From Ehretia macrophylla (lineage: Eukaryota > Streptophyta > Magnoliopsida > Boraginales > Ehretiaceae): a DNA stretch of 64,000 nucleotides. The stretch lies in the NCBI GenBank assembly GCA_037974665.1, contig CM075777.1:9881001-9945000 (forward strand), written 5' to 3'. Below the pieces are notes generated by a model. It worked only from the letters and a program-made list of their open reading frames with translations. It did not search any database and was not told the DNA's origin. The first letter of the stretch is position 1, and each line of letters starts with the position of its first letter. A program made the translations under genes and the position numbers. Shown here piece after piece: positions 11,273-22,985 of the stretch.

Positions 11273-13690
11273 GTTTTCTGTAGCTTTCTTGTTCGGCAAC
11301 TATGATTCAAAAATATATCATGTCTTATGTCACTAATACATATAATGTGTTCATGTCTTGAAAGATATATTCTTATTTTGTAGAAGTTTTGGCACATGTT
11401 TTTTTCATGTTGAAACTGCAAAAATGTCTCTCTGTACCCTTTTTTGATGTGGCATTCATAAGAATTCATGGTTACAAAGAATGCTAGAATCTGTTGAAGC
11501 AAACTTAATCAAGTGCACAAGTGTCTACATTGCGTGAAACTTTGAATCGCTACTTGTAGTGTGCACCACATAGCTTTTGCAAATATAACCAGAAGGTGGG
11601 AAAGATTCTTTTTCAAGGACTACAAAACAGATTTGGAATGATCAAAGTTGGATTGCGAATGATATATGATACTATGTTATAAATGCTCTCTTCTCATGGT
11701 GATGACATCTGATTATATTTTCTGAGAATTATTATAAACTTTGTTTCTGTAGATGTTGTTCTCATAAGCGAACTCGATGTATCAATTGCACTCTACATTT
11801 TTCTTTCAGTCTTTTGGTAAAGAAAAGTTTCGACATATGATTGCTGCAGGCAATTGATGAAGCTGAACATGAGTGGAGTCAACACAATCCTAAGAAGCTC
11901 ATAGGTACAGTCCGAAGTGATTGCCGGGTTCAATCCTAAAGATCTCTCTTACTTCTATGTCAAATTTGGCCATGATAAGGGGTTTTTCATTCTAGTGATG
12001 ATGAAAGTCAATTGAAGATCACCATTGGCCTCACTATGATAAGAGGTATGCTACCTTATCAACTGAAGACGTGCATCAGCTTTGGAAGCAATCAGTTGCA
12101 TAGTTTTGCACAAGATCTGGAACTTTGTGACTGGGCATAAAAGCTTGACTCGTTATCTTTCTTGGAGGATTCGAACAGAGTAGTTAACCAGCAATCAACT
12201 CTTTGGTGGTGTTATGGCAAAATCCTATCTTTTGCATCTCTTCTTGTGGTGATATTCTTCGTGCTTGAAATGCAGTGAAGGATATCATCAAGTGTGCACA
12301 AGATATAAGTTGTACTCTGTTTGAACTGTTGACCTCGATAAGTCTTGGGTCATCTACAATATCCTCTAGGGAAAATCTTCAGATACAGAGGATACTTGTC
12401 AATTGAGTAGGAGAGGCCATATGTTGATTCAGTCTTCAGGTCTAAATTGTTCAGATATTCAAGATTCACCCCTACTCACATTACCTGTGTATTTAACTTC
12501 TTGTGATTGACATATGAATCTATGGCAGATTATTTTTCATTCCACAATTGCGTAATTGTGATGTTTGCTTTTTTTTTTTTTTTTGCTGCAGCGGACAGTT
12601 GTGTTTCCCACTTATTTGGCATTATTATTAGATAGTCTGCTTTCTCCCTTTTCTTTAATATTTCGAAGCCTTATTGACTATTTTTGTCAATAGACTTGAA
12701 GTGCATGACAAAGACAAAATGTGAAGTTTTTAGCTTATGACAAGCGGTGTGGACGTGGGCAAGTTATGAAACTGAGTACTTTGTTGTCATTTGGTTTGCT
12801 ATTTAAGGTGTTCTCGATTGATATCCTTCTATGATGTCTATGTGAAAGTATTAGCAAGAACTAAATTAAGTCTGCAATTTGCAAAATACTTCCACTTGTG
12901 CCAATTTTATGGTGTTTGTGGACTGTGTATCTAAACATGATAAGTAATGAAATATGTCACTCTAGTGTGGAAACATTTCATTACTTTGTTGTTTTGATCC
13001 CTAAAGAATTCACTTGTTCATGTTGGTTCACCAAAAGAAAACTTTGTTATCTGATTTAGTTTATGAGGAAATAGTCCCCAGATGTCTTGCCTCGTTACCA
13101 TGAATTATTATATTGAGGAACTTATAGATTTAATTTGAGCTGTTAAATCTTTATATGATTATTAACAAATGGTAGTAGCATTGTTGATTTTCAAGGTCAC
13201 TTGCGATAACATCATTACAATATTTCTCTTGTTGACTTCCACCAGGGTCCCACCACGGCCCTTACATGATTTTGTTATGTTCTTTGTCTTGTTCAGTCTT
13301 TGACGCTATGCCATGTCTTTGTGCTTCGGTTGATGTATGTTGATGAGTGAGTGGATTTCGACCAAAAGTGTTGATCTCCATCTGGGGTTCTAGGTGGACG
13401 CTTTAGTCAATTAATTTATCAATTCAGTTGCTTATGGCAGTGTCCTAATTCCTCTTTCACTACATGATTAAAAATTAATCACATCTATATTGGATTTGTG
13501 AAAGTTGTAGATATGCTGTTGCTTTGAAGAGGCAAGAGGAGCTCATCCATGACGAAGAGGTGACCTGGCTGGCCAGGTGAGCGAAAAGTTGAAGAAAAAA
13601 CAGGTATGCTCACACGACTGATATGTTCTTCGTTGTTATAATGATCATCAGACTTCCTGCTTTTAATTGTTGAGTATGAAAGGGACAATA
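11273..13690. repeat. PPR 3'-flank block, type I (copy 1)
   Basis: Noncoding sequence downstream of PPR1 that is paralogous to 44686-47280 downstream of the PPR fragment. Landmarks are ATCCCTAGGTTTTCT, GTGTGCACCACATAGC, CAATATCCTCTAGGGAA and AGCTTATGACAAGCGGTG. Short exon-like stretches can be read, for example GCAG followed by AIDEAEHEWSQHNPKK at 11848-11900, but I could not assign that peptide to a family. A poly-T run lies at 12570-12585. No intact gene is present. Confidence 0.6.
13496..13606 (+). pseudogene. MUSE13-like exon remnant (copy 1)
   Basis: Reads VALKRQEELIHDEEVTWLAR in a plus frame, then a broken lysine-rich end and a GTATGC donor. This corresponds to the KIEVAYQEAVALKRQEEL..EEEAAWLA helix exon of plant TRAF1/MUSE13 proteins. 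The first codons (IEVAYQ) are degraded. Better copies are at 22029-22155 and 47034-47149. It is a fragment without the rest of the gene. Confidence 0.55.
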
Positions 13691-14190
13691 GTAAACATAA
13701 ATCACCAAGCAGGTGTCATGTTATACTACTTTGTATTGGTGTCTTGTCCTTAAAAAGTTTCGTAGATAACTAATAGTTCGAGCTGACCTTAATCACGAAT
13801 AAGGCTTTGTTTGGTTTAGATGACTAATTGTTTGGCTTGTCAAATTTTACGAGGGCGGAGCTAGTGTGGCAAGGCAACTTGTGGCAGAGCTGATTGGGTT
13901 AACAGGACACATAATGAATCATTTGAAGTTGTGTCCGATGCGAGGAAATTGGAAAGCGGCTGAACCTGGGGGCCCAAGTCGCTGTTCCCTCCTCAGAAAG
14001 TAGCAAGTCATGAGCAGCATTTATGAGACTTCACAACTAATCTTTTCTAGTTAAATTTGAGATGCTCTTGATTCGTCAACAACTAATCTTTGTTATAAAT
14101 TATTAGGACAAATTTTTAAAATGTTTCTTTTTAAAGAAAAAGTGTTCTGGCAATAACACTAATGGCAGTGAGAAGAAAATGGTGTATGAT
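13681..14190. repeat. Duplicated 3'-flank block R (copy 2)
   Basis: Second copy of the block at 200-760, beginning TAAACATAAATCACCAAG. It has several small deletions: about 60 bp of the CATCACATAACCC region of the other copies is missing near 14030. It directly abuts the MUSE13-like exon remnant here, whereas in copy 3 the 0.5-kb tail exon lies between, so sequence between them has been lost. Confidence 0.7.
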
Positions 14191-14359
14191 AAGCAAGCAC
14201 TTGCTCTTTGTAATCTTTTTTATTATTAAAATGCGGATAATTCTTCCATGGAATCTCTACATTTATAGATTTCCGACGAGATAAGCAAAATGGTCCAAAT
14301 GTTACTTATTTAGTCTTTTTGTTTTTTTGTTTTTTTTCTTTTCTGTTCTGATATAGTTC

Positions 14360-14965
14360 ATTATATAGGATCATTTTCAGAGGTACCATGTCATATAGTT
14401 CCCTTATATTATAGCCAATGCCACATAACGTAAATTTTCTTGCAGTAGCACAAACCAGAATTAACATCTGAGATAACGGCTTTCAGGCATGATCTTTTGT
14501 CATTTCCAATCTCTGATACATTAAAATGTTTGGGAAAGGAAAGGTAATTAGCTCGCTCTAAAGTGGCAATATCATCATAAAGTTCAAGGGAAGTTTTGTA
14601 ACGTGGTTTCCATTCGGCCCTCTCACAAACATATGTGGAGTTCACTTTTTATTTTAGGGGTCAAATCCCTGGTTGTCATATACAAGTATTTTTTTGTGAG
14701 ATTTATATGTTTGTGAGAGGGGTCAAATGGTCAGTTGTCATATACAAGCATTCTCTAATTTGTGGGGCCTACATGTTTGTGAGAAGGGACAATGTCCAAG
14801 TGTCGCAAATCAAGAAAAGGCCACAAGTAGGCTAAAAGAGAGACAAAAACAAAAGATCAACACATTACCACCATCGGCAATGTCAAATAAATCTAAACAA
14901 GTACATTTTTAATTTGTCACCTAGTACATGTAGATTAAGGCTCGAATATAGAAACTTGCCACCAA
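14360..14965. repeat. Dispersed repeat block S (copy 2)
   Basis: Second copy of 1500-2130, including GGTACCATGTCATATAGTT at its left edge and the GGTAATTAGCTCGCTC core. Short frames of 60-78 codons are not shared between copies and were not annotated. Confidence 0.65.
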
Positions 14966-14969
14966 GCAG

Positions 14970-15190
14970 TATTTTTCCAAATCATGCGCTTATAACTGTA
15001 TGTTTTATCACATTATCAATCTGTCCAGACTCTCTTTTTTCTTCAATTAATAAGGAGAGAGAGAGCAGGCCACTAACATGTATCATCACTCCTAAAAAAA
15101 CTAATTAAGATAGTTATGACAACATCCAAGAGACCTATCATTCTTCTTCTACACATCGTATTTACATACATATATATATACCTTTTAGCA
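14970..15190 (+). pseudogene. Relic of the LRR-receptor leader region (extra copy)
   Basis: A degenerate copy of the LRR gene start lies about 0.95 kb upstream of copy 1. Near 15014-15070 it keeps a mutated ATCATCAATCTGT...GACTCTCTTTTTTCTTC leader. At 15116 it has ATGACAACATCCAAGAGA, which translates MTTSKRPIILLLHIVF, nearly the signal peptide of the LRR genes at 16070 and 54048. A TA-rich run and a stop follow. It shows that a third LRR unit once lay here. Confidence 0.6.
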
Positions 15191-15224
15191 ATATAAAATT
15201 TTAGATAAAACAGTCACTTATTAA

Positions 15225-15907
15225 TCAATTGCATCTTACTATGATGCTTATTGACCACGGCCAAATCTTCTTAATCACAATCATCTATCCGGACCCTTCA
15301 TGTGAAAATGAATTTGTATAGAAAAATGGAAGTCTTGTAAAGCCGTGTTTTGTGGGAAAATTTCAGTCTACGTCAATGAGCATGTTGAATATCAAATTAA
15401 GTAAATATATACACTCTAATAACTTAATTAAAATTCTAAATAAAGTAACCACTTATCAATAGTGAAGCTTCCGTATGTTGCTTATTGGCCACGGCGAAAT
15501 CTTCTCACTCACAATCAACATCTATGGGCCCCTTAACGAGGAAATGAATAAGCCAAAAGAAAACATAAGAGAAAATGAGAACTATAAGATCCCACCAAAA
15601 TGAAGTATATATTCAATACAGTCATTAGTTGTTGGCTTCCTATTGGGAGTAAGGATTTTTTCATGTACTAATTTTTAAGATAAGATGTATTAGTTATTAG
15701 TTATTAGATTTAATACTTCTAAATTTTAATCACCAGATTTAGAATAATAAATTAGTAATCTATAAAAAAATATTTAAAACGAAATAGCTGAGATTTAAAA
15801 TAGAGAATTAAGCGAACCATTTTTTTTTCTGGCCGAAAAGCAAATCAATTGAACAAAGATGTAATGTTGACAAATTAAACAATGTTTTATAATGTGATAC
15901 TTGAAGA
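15225..15907 (+). promoter_or_regulatory. 5' flank of LRR copy 1, with an internal duplication
   Basis: Nearly identical to 53240-53885 upstream of LRR copy 2. Each contains two versions of the same about 50-bp phrase: GATGCTTATTGACCACGGCC and GTTGCTTATTGGCCACGGCG, each followed by AAATCTTCT. The pair lies about 220 bp apart here. The shared upstream sequence makes the LRR genes true segmental duplicates. No TATA box is claimed. Confidence 0.55.
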
Positions 15908-16069
15908 ATGAGAAGGAAAATTCTAAACTACATTAATTTCCAAGTCTTGGGTCTTGTTGGCTGCATACATCTTGTGTCACATCATCAATCTGTTTCAGAG
16001 ACTCTTCTTCTTCAATTTAAGAGAGTAGACACAAACCATGCATCATCGTCCCAAAACACAAAGTTAAGC

Positions 16070-16426
16070 ATGACAACATCCAAGAGAGTTGGCGCTCTTC
16101 TTCTCTATATTTTGTTTCTCTTTATACTTCCTCTGCACATCACATCATCACCAACAACAGAAGCAAAAGCTCTTGTGAGATGGAAGAAGAGCTTATTATC
16201 ATCATCATCTCCTACTCTCAATTCATGGTCTCTTGCCAACATCACAAACCTCTGCAAATGGACAGGTGTAGCCTGCAATTCTAATGGAACTATTTCTGAA
16301 GTAAACCTTTATGATGCAGGGCTCACAGGTACACTTGATCAACTTAATTTCACTTCATTTCCTAATCTCATCCATCTCGATCTCTCTTCTAACAACCTCA
16401 ACAGTTCTAACCAACTAATGTTTTGA
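16070..16426 (+). pseudogene. LRR receptor gene, copy 1, truncated by an internal deletion
   Basis: From ATG 16070 (MTTSKRVGALLLYILFLF, a signal peptide) the frame gives the LRRNT region (EAKALVRWKKSL, NLCKWTGVACN) and the first LRR, then ends at once in NNLNSSNQLMF and TGA. It is over 95 percent identical to the start of copy 2 (54048 onward). At 16407-16409 the sequence jumps from the copy-2 equivalent of 54387 to that of 57241. This is a 2,853-bp deletion with CTA shared at the joint, removing all other LRRs and the membrane tail. An upstream in-frame ATG at 15908 exists but its 54 extra codons hide the signal peptide. The 118-residue product, if made, would be a secreted stub. Confidence 0.85.
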
Positions 16427-16769
16427 AGAACTTCCCTTCAAGCAATCCACATACAGTCAAGGTTGAGAAACTTAAAGACAGATAACCTTCATGCTTAGAC
16501 ATTCCATGGTCATAATACATGGCTTCTTTCTCCAACTGAAGTTCTTATGGAGTCCAACCTGATAAAGACTATACTTGAAACTGGTATTCAAAAGCCTTGA
16601 AACTATCAACTCAACTACAACCAAGTTTGGGCACAAGATAATTCTAGTAGTAAAGGATGACATAAGTATTAAAGCTCATTATCAAGCCCACTTTGTCAAT
16701 TGTCATAATAATCGATGTTCCAAACTTCTATATCGACTTGTCTGTCCTACAACGATTTGATAAGAGATG

Positions 16770-16968
16770 TAGGTTTATTCATCTATTTAATTTTTGACAT
16801 GCTTCGAGGGTGATGAACTTGCATCTGGGACTGCATTTGACGACTATGCTAAAGGGTTCTCCATGGTTGATGAGAAGCCCTTGAGTAGGTCAACACCTGA
16901 CTTGTATTGTTTCTAAAACATCATTTGAAGATATTGTCCTTGTTCCTCTATTCTCAGCTGTAGATTCC
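16770..16968 (-). pseudogene. PHR1-like gene, copy 1: damaged last exon
   Basis: The minus strand keeps pieces of the PHR1-like C-terminal exon that is much better preserved at 57599-57967: NLQLRIEEQG, a TAG in place of the Glu of MMFEKQ, then LLKGFS and the very end of the gene. About 180 bp between the CATCTGGGACT and GAACTTG joints is missing relative to copy 2. The coiled-coil exon that should lie upstream (copy 2: 59179-59248) was removed by a deletion near 17783. Confidence 0.65.
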
Positions 16969-17629
16969 TTGAGATCTGTAGCAAATTGACGCAAACAATA
17001 TCTATTAATACCTGAGGACACCAAGACAACATGACCAGGATAATGCCCAAAGAGACGTGATTATTAACCAAAAAGCATAATCAAGGTTACGGGAAAAACA
17101 CTATAGATGCAGGACTTCTCATATCCTTACTCTCCATATCCACTTGTTTAATGTTGAGGAAGGGAAATTCTTTAGAAGGCATCGGTAGCAAAGTGTTATG
17201 AATCCGAAGGTCATGAATCGCACTGTAGCTGGATATGGCCCAACTTTTGGTCAAGATGTGCACAAGCAAGAGAAAATACAGTTAAACAAATACAGTTAGG
17301 CATTGAACATGTGAACTAAGAGAAAGTTTATAAAAGCCACAGAGAGCATAGTGAATAGTTAAGCAACAACTCTTATCTTCTCTGTTTTATTTTCTTGTAA
17401 TTTCTTTAATTTTGCAAATCAATTCAGTTTCTTCCTTCTGCAATCTTAAATTCCTTCTTCTTAGTTTCTCCCTAATATCCAAACCATAACACAAAGGCAG
17501 AAGGAAAAGGCTGTCACCAGTTTCATGCTTTATGTGTTCCCGTGTATTTCATGTTTTTGGCAATTTACCAATTGCACAAAAATGCAACCTGCCACAAGAG
17601 GCCTAAATCCTATTTGAAAGAAAAATTTT

Positions 17630-18090
17630 TAGCCAAAACTAAATTATTCAGCACTTAATTATTAGCGGCTTTAACAAAGAGATTTTTTAATCACAAACAT
17701 AGAAAAGGAAAATGAAATCTCTAACTGCTCAAAGAAGCTATCCATGAATAACCATCCAGCTGAACCATAACGCATCTAGCGTAGTAAACATAAATGGCCT
17801 TTTTAATTGGATGATGACCAAAACTTTTATATGTTAGGACAATTACTAATATCAGAGCCAGAAGGAATATATGGGGAGAAATATTGCACAATCCCAATTA
17901 TTTATTACTAGAGCTCAAGCTGGGTTATGTATCATACAAAATTCTAATCCCTCCATCAACAGTCAAGGAGATTGATAACGAAGGAAAATAATTCAACTTT
18001 TAATATTTTTCATGCAGCAAGTTATATATCAATTACGAGATGGTCCAGGGACAAGGGAAATTCGAACAGAGATTAGATTTTCATTAGCAC
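17630..18090. repeat. PHR1-like intron and flank sequence shared with copy 2
   Basis: Matches 58310-60672 of copy 2 in pieces. At 17783-17790 (GTAGTAAACATAAATGGCC) copy 1 lacks about 1.1 kb present in copy 2 (59170-60288), including two PHR1-like exons. At 17744-17750 it preserves the empty site of the copy-2 solo LTR (CCATGAATAACCATCC). Similarity ends at CACAGGTCAAACT near 18095, where copy 2 switches to PPR sequence. Confidence 0.6.
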
Positions 18091-18821
18091 AGGTCAAACT
18101 TTACTGGATGGGAGAGCTCAACTGGAATCGACATGATTAGATTTCAAAATATCAAGAATTCTGAACCTCAACTCCAAGTTGATGATTCTGAAGGAGGACA
18201 TTTTCCTTAAGTTGGGAGAGGAGATGATCCTGGATGAGTTATAGCCATTTTTGTCAACAAAATGAACTAACTCTATATAAGTTGACATTTAAAAGGAAAC
18301 CTCGACGACATTATCAGACGACATAACAGCAATCTAATGTCAACTCAATATCTACCACTCGGTAATTAGCAACAACAAATTATGTAGTCGGTTCAATGGC
18401 AACAGAAAATGTGATAACCGATGTTTGTGAAACTTAACATCCTTTAGTTACTTAGCAAAACAACTTATCATCCTTTAGTTGGAAAAAGGCAACATGAAAC
18501 TCAAAAAAAAAAAAAAAGCCCAAGAGACGTTTTTAATTGCAGTCACCGCCTATGGACCAAAAACTACTTATACATGTCTTGAAGCCACCATTTTCTGTAA
18601 GTTACTTCAGAATGTCATATAATCAATGAAACTTCATCTATTCACATCTTGCAAGTGATTCAACACCAGGATTAAGAAAGAAATAAATGACTTACGCATC
18701 AGATAAGAAATTCATATTTGTCATAAGGAAGCGAACATGGGAATGAATATAGAAAGCAAGCCATATACAAAAGGAAAATGTTAATATTATGAAAAAGTCT
18801 TGGCATATAATTCCTTCTGAC

Positions 18822-20085
18822 GACTCGGGTTTGTATCTAGCAGTTGGATATTTCTGCATCCCCAAAAAGAAGTTGATAATTATATACGCACAGCTTTGAA
18901 GGGAACTAAAATCAGGAAAAGTGATCATATATACCTGTAAGTGGCTTTTTACATGATAGATATATAGTCAAACCTTCAACTTTCAGGCATCGAAAGAAGA
19001 GAATACTTTCACTTCCTCCAAGCATGTTGACTGCCTCCACAAAGGCTTCACGAAGTTCCGGTGTCCAACGCATACGTTGCTTTGTTGGAGCACCATTTGC
19101 AGAAGATACTGGAGTAGCAGCAACACAAATTTCTCCAGATGCAGTGGGAAGTTGCTGGGATACTTGAGGCTGCTCTGTAGAGAAATTTGTAGGTTGATTA
19201 GACACCTGATATTGCACCTACACCAGACAAATTAAAGAAAACGCATGAAATTAAATTCACATAATCCAGAATAAAAGACAAGTAGCCATGAAAGACTTGA
19301 GAGTTGAAGCAAGAAGATAAGTACTCTTAAGTCAAATTACAACATAAGTCATATTATGAGAAAGAATCTAAACCTTCGGCTCAGGCTCTGCAATGTAGGA
19401 ATCAGCAAAAATCTCACTCCAGCAAAAAAATTTCATTATTATGGTATACTTGAGGCTGCTCTGTAGAGAAATAAATAATGGGGGAAGAACAGCTTGAGGA
19501 CATGGCGCAAGTTCCCTTTCCCTGGAAACCTGCTGTGAGTATGGCAACTTCAGGTATTTCCCTTCGTGAGTGGTCGGAAGAACAGGTAAAGAAGAAGATA
19601 GATGTGAGAAAGTGTATAGGCCTCTATGCAGCGGCTCTACTCTTGCATTAATTTATAGTGTACAAGTACAACAGAAGATTGGTACAAAAGTTACAAGAGA
19701 TATACTCGAGCTAGTCTATCAATAAGCCACTGCAGTAGAAATCCATGCAGACTTAGTAATAGAGTCCAAGACGTAAAAGAAGATACAAAGATAGTGTACA
19801 TAGTTGAAGCTAAGTAGGAGTCTGGCTTAACAATAGAGCCCCTGATGCTCCACAATTAGTCAGTTGACAGTGGAGAACTAAGAAGATGAAGAAAACATAG
19901 GACCAACAATCTCGCTGTTGGAAGATAATTAATGGGGGAAAGAACAGCTTGAGGACGTGGCACAAGTTCCCTTTCCCTGGAAACCTGCTGTGAGTAAAGA
20001 AGAAGATAGAGCCCCTGATGCTCCACAATTTAGTCAGTTGACTTGAACTTGATCTCTGAATGGATAAAGCAGGGCGTGCCTCCAT
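18822..20085 (-). pseudogene. PHR1-like MYB-CC transcription factor, copy 1: N-terminal and MYB exons, broken
   Basis: Minus-strand exons in order. The start is ATG 20085 with MEARPALSIQRSSSSQLT, then a 1-nt insertion (TAAATT; a second local copy at 19835-19866 reads the intact QLTNCGASGAL). An exon near 19480-19590 reads LPTTHEGKYLKLPYSQQVS. The exon about 19010-19206 gives QRMRWTPELREAFVEAVN followed by MLGGSE, the G2-like MYB domain with Arg for the usual His. There the RATPKGVLKLM segment is gone and intron sequence is fused to KVEGLTIY, followed by a 4-nt insertion before HVKSHLQ. A last exon, 18822-18860, reads KYPTARYKPESSEG. PHR1 proteins are nuclear regulators of phosphate starvation. 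Several lesions make this nonfunctional. Confidence 0.75.
19480..20045. repeat. Local duplication inside the PHR1-like pseudogene
   Basis: CTTTCCCTGGAAACCTGC with flanks occurs at 19515-19532 and again near 19972-19989. GAGCCCCTGATGCTCCACAA occurs near 19837 and 20009. The first and second PHR1-like exons are thus each present twice in scrambled order, indicating an intragenic duplication of roughly 0.2-0.45 kb. Confidence 0.6.
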
Positions 20086-20103
20086 TGTTATCCTTGTGCA
20101 CAA

Positions 20104-20815
20104 GTAAAATAAATTCAGCTCAAATTAAACTCTATTAGCTTAGTATCTCCAATTACCAGAAGAAGCATCATCAAATTGCTACCATCAAGGAACGAATTAA
20201 TATCAACATATTAGAAATATTGGCGAATGATGATAAAAACGAGATATACCATCTTAGCTTTTTTCCCTTCTAAAATCAAGTGCAACGAATGCCAAAACAG
20301 AATATTATTTTCCACCAATCAATCATGGAGATAGTACTATAAGTATTAGTTAGGCTCACTACCTAAATTTTTCATTATTTTCCACAAGTTATGTTAACTC
20401 AACTAATTAAAGCATACCTGGAGCTTAAATATAGACACACGATTGGAGCAATTACATTCAAACCCATCCACTGTCCTATTACATCCAATAACTCAAATTA
20501 AATTAGAAATATTTAAACATCATAAACAAGATTCGGAGGTTTAGCGTAACATTAAAGTTGTAACTTGCAACCCATAAATAGTTTTGACCCTTTCACGGAC
20601 CCTACACATAGCCTGAGCTGGACCAGGCTTTAAACATCATAAACAAAAAAATTTCATACATCGACCCATGCAAAACCATCAACTACTCCAAGCTAAAAGC
20701 ATAACAACTAACCTTTGCGCAAAACATGTAGATATCATACATCAACTACGTATATTAACCAAAAAAAAAAAATGAAAATTCCCATTAACTTGGAACACAT
20801 AAAAATTGAGAGTAC
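20104..20815. other. Intergenic stretch with nothing recognised
   Basis: AT-rich DNA upstream of the PHR1-like start. I see no open frame of note, no repeat shared with other parts of the window, and no RNA gene. It may hold the old PHR1-like promoter. Confidence 0.3.
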
Positions 20816-20819
20816 ATTT

Positions 20820-21720
20820 AAATGTTTGGGAAAGGAAAGGTAATTAGCTCACTCTAAAGTGGCAATATTATCATAAAGTTCAAGGGCAGTTCTTCAATGT
20901 GGCTTCTGGCCATTCGGTCCCTCTCACGAACATATGTGGGACCCACTTTTTATTTCAGGGGCCAAATCGCTGATTGTCATATACTAGTATTTTCTAATTT
21001 GTGGGGCTCACATGTTTGTGAGAGGGGCCAAATGGTCGGTTGTCATATACAAGCATTTTCCAAAGACTTGAGTTCATTTATACTGTAAACACAAGTTTAA
21101 GCATTTTGGATTAGTTGATTAGGCTTAATGTGTTAGCAGACCAATAGTTGGCATGGGTCATTATAGTTGGTATCAGATTAGACTACCAGTCAAAAGTATA
21201 GGCTACCAGACAACTAGTTGTCTCACATCGAATTTTGTAAGAGATTTATGTTTAATTTATAACACCTTGGCTTCAATACTTAATACTATACATACCGAGT
21301 TAAGTATTATGAGTCAGTTGATTGAGCAAATGTGTTAGTAGACCAATGGTTAAGCTTGGATCATTACACTTTTTGCGCTTCGTATTTTGAGATTTGTGAA
21401 TAAGCACTCAATCAACCTTTTGTTGAGTTACACGTAAATCATTTTCTGGGCCCTCTACACTCTTTTCTTGTGATTTCCCGCAGCAAACTATCGAAGCAAT
21501 TACAGTATTTTTAACCGCTCAAATGTGTCATATGACAAGTATTAAATTATTAATGGACACAGATGAGTCCAATTCTTCCCTACTTCTTTTAGTCGACAAA
21601 GCTCTACAGACTACATTTGCAAAGGAATCCCAATTTGCTTAATCAACCAACCATTAATTGAATATGCAAAAGTCACATATAATATAACAAACCAACCAGA
21701 GCTCTACAATTTTCAGTCTT
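20820..21720. repeat. Dispersed repeat blocks S (copy 3) and T (copy 2)
   Basis: 20820-21065 is block S (see 1500-2130). 21215-21720 is block T (see 2630-3270). Between them near 21170 is TTGGTATCAGA, the usual tRNA-Met primer-site phrase of plant LTR retroelements. On both sides of it is the same LTR-end-like phrase (ARTTGATTRRGC..ATGTGTTAGYAGACCAAT). This suggests a collapsed LTR element with no coding region left. Confidence 0.45.
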
Positions 21721-22160
21721 TTGGTAAAGAAAAGTTTCTACTTATGTTTGATGCAGGCAATTGACGTATCTGAACATGAGTGGAATCAACTGTGCACAAG
21801 ATATACTCTGTTTGAACTGCAGTGCCTGCCTTGGCTTGGTGCTTCTGTCAATGTATGTCGATGAGTGAGAGGATTTCGACCTAAGTGTTGATTTCCATCT
21901 GGGGTATGCTTTTGTCAATTAATTTATCAATTCAGTTGCTTGTCGCAGTGTCCTTATTTCTCTTTCACTACTTGATTAAAAATTAATCACATCTATTTAG
22001 TCTTTCTGTTCTCTTCTTTATGTTACAGCACTAAGATTGAAGTTGCAGTTCAGGAGGCTGTTGCTGTTGCTTTGAAGAGGCATGAGGAGCTCATTTGTGA
22101 GGAAGAGGCAACCTGGCGCTGGCCAGAAGTGAGCAAAAAGTCGAAGAAAGAGCAGGTATG
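21715..22160 (+). pseudogene. Shrunken PPR 3' flank with the MUSE13-like exon
   Basis: Begins TCAGTCTTTTGGTAAAGAA as in 11805 and 45235 but skips most of the type I flank by internal deletions, then reaches the MUSE13-like exon at 22029-22155. TGTTACAG precedes KIEVAVQEAVAVALKR, then HEELICEEEATW and KKSKKEQ, followed by GTATGC as donor. The exon is open throughout with intact splice sites, but no other MUSE13 exon is near. It is another orphan fragment of the PPR/MUSE13 unit. Confidence 0.6.
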
Positions 22161-22414
22161 CTCACACAACTTATATGATCTTTTGTTAAAAGCATATAGG
22201 AGGTATATTGTTCATTAGACTTCCTGCTTTTAGTTGTTGATTATGAATTAATAACATGGTTTTAACTTTTGCTTTACCCTCTATTGCAGTATAAGCACTC
22301 TTTGAACAATTTCCCTTTTCCTTTTGCCCCAGTAGCTTTACCAATTGATCATAGTCTATCAGTTAAGAACACATATTATTTACACGTAGAGTGATAGTAC
22401 CTTGATCATCCCTG

Positions 22415-22985
22415 TGGAAGAAAATTTGGAGTATGAAGGTCCTGCCTAAGATCAAAAATTTAATTTGGAAAATCTGCAAAGATGGAATTCCTACAAAAGA
22501 GAACAAGTACAAGAGACATATTGCCATGAGCACAACTGAGAATTTATTTTTCAACTCTCCAGTATTTTTACGTCTGCTGCTTCAATTACTAGATTTGATA
22601 TATAGTTGTTGGATATGATTCAGTCCTGTGCTAATGTGGGATTACTTGAAAGGAGAAGCAGAGGCCATGATTGCAAACTTGTGTTGGCAGATTTGAAAGG
22701 ATCGAAATTGCTTTATTTTTTAAGGGACTACTATTAACCCTTCAAGGACAGTGCTGCAGGCTATTGCTAACATCTTTGAATTCAAACACTTTCGAGAGAT
22801 CACAACTGATATGCCTTCTATTAGTTTTCTTTGGTAAGGAGGCAGGGCAATAAGCCTGCAGATTGGTTGGCTAAATGTCTGCTAGGAAGTAATCTTGCTA
22901 TGAATTGGTTAGTCAATCTCCCAATATATTTTTATAATCTCCTTAGAGCTGACCATGACCCTACTGGAATGGGATAAGCCCATAT
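22415..22985 (+). pseudogene. LINE (non-LTR retrotransposon) 3' fragment: zinc-binding RVT and RNase H-like parts
   Basis: TGG at 22415 opens WKKIWSMKVLPKIKNLIWK followed by ICKDGIPTKEN, the reverse-transcriptase zinc-binding (zf-RVT) signature of plant LINEs. Farther on, in broken frames, come LCWQIWKDRNCFIF and NKPADWLAKCLLGSN, the linker and RNase H C-terminal phrases of the same proteins. Reverse transcriptase proper and endonuclease are absent, so this is a 5'-truncated and frameshifted copy. No target duplication was identified. Confidence 0.75.

Noticed and set aside
16575-16760. Pair of similar frames at 16575-16760 and 57406-57615 (KLVFKSLETINSTTTKFG)
   Set aside because: Shared only because the segment is duplicated. 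The reading frame shifts between copies after about 45 codons, there is no domain, and it lies in the 3' flank of PHR1-like genes.
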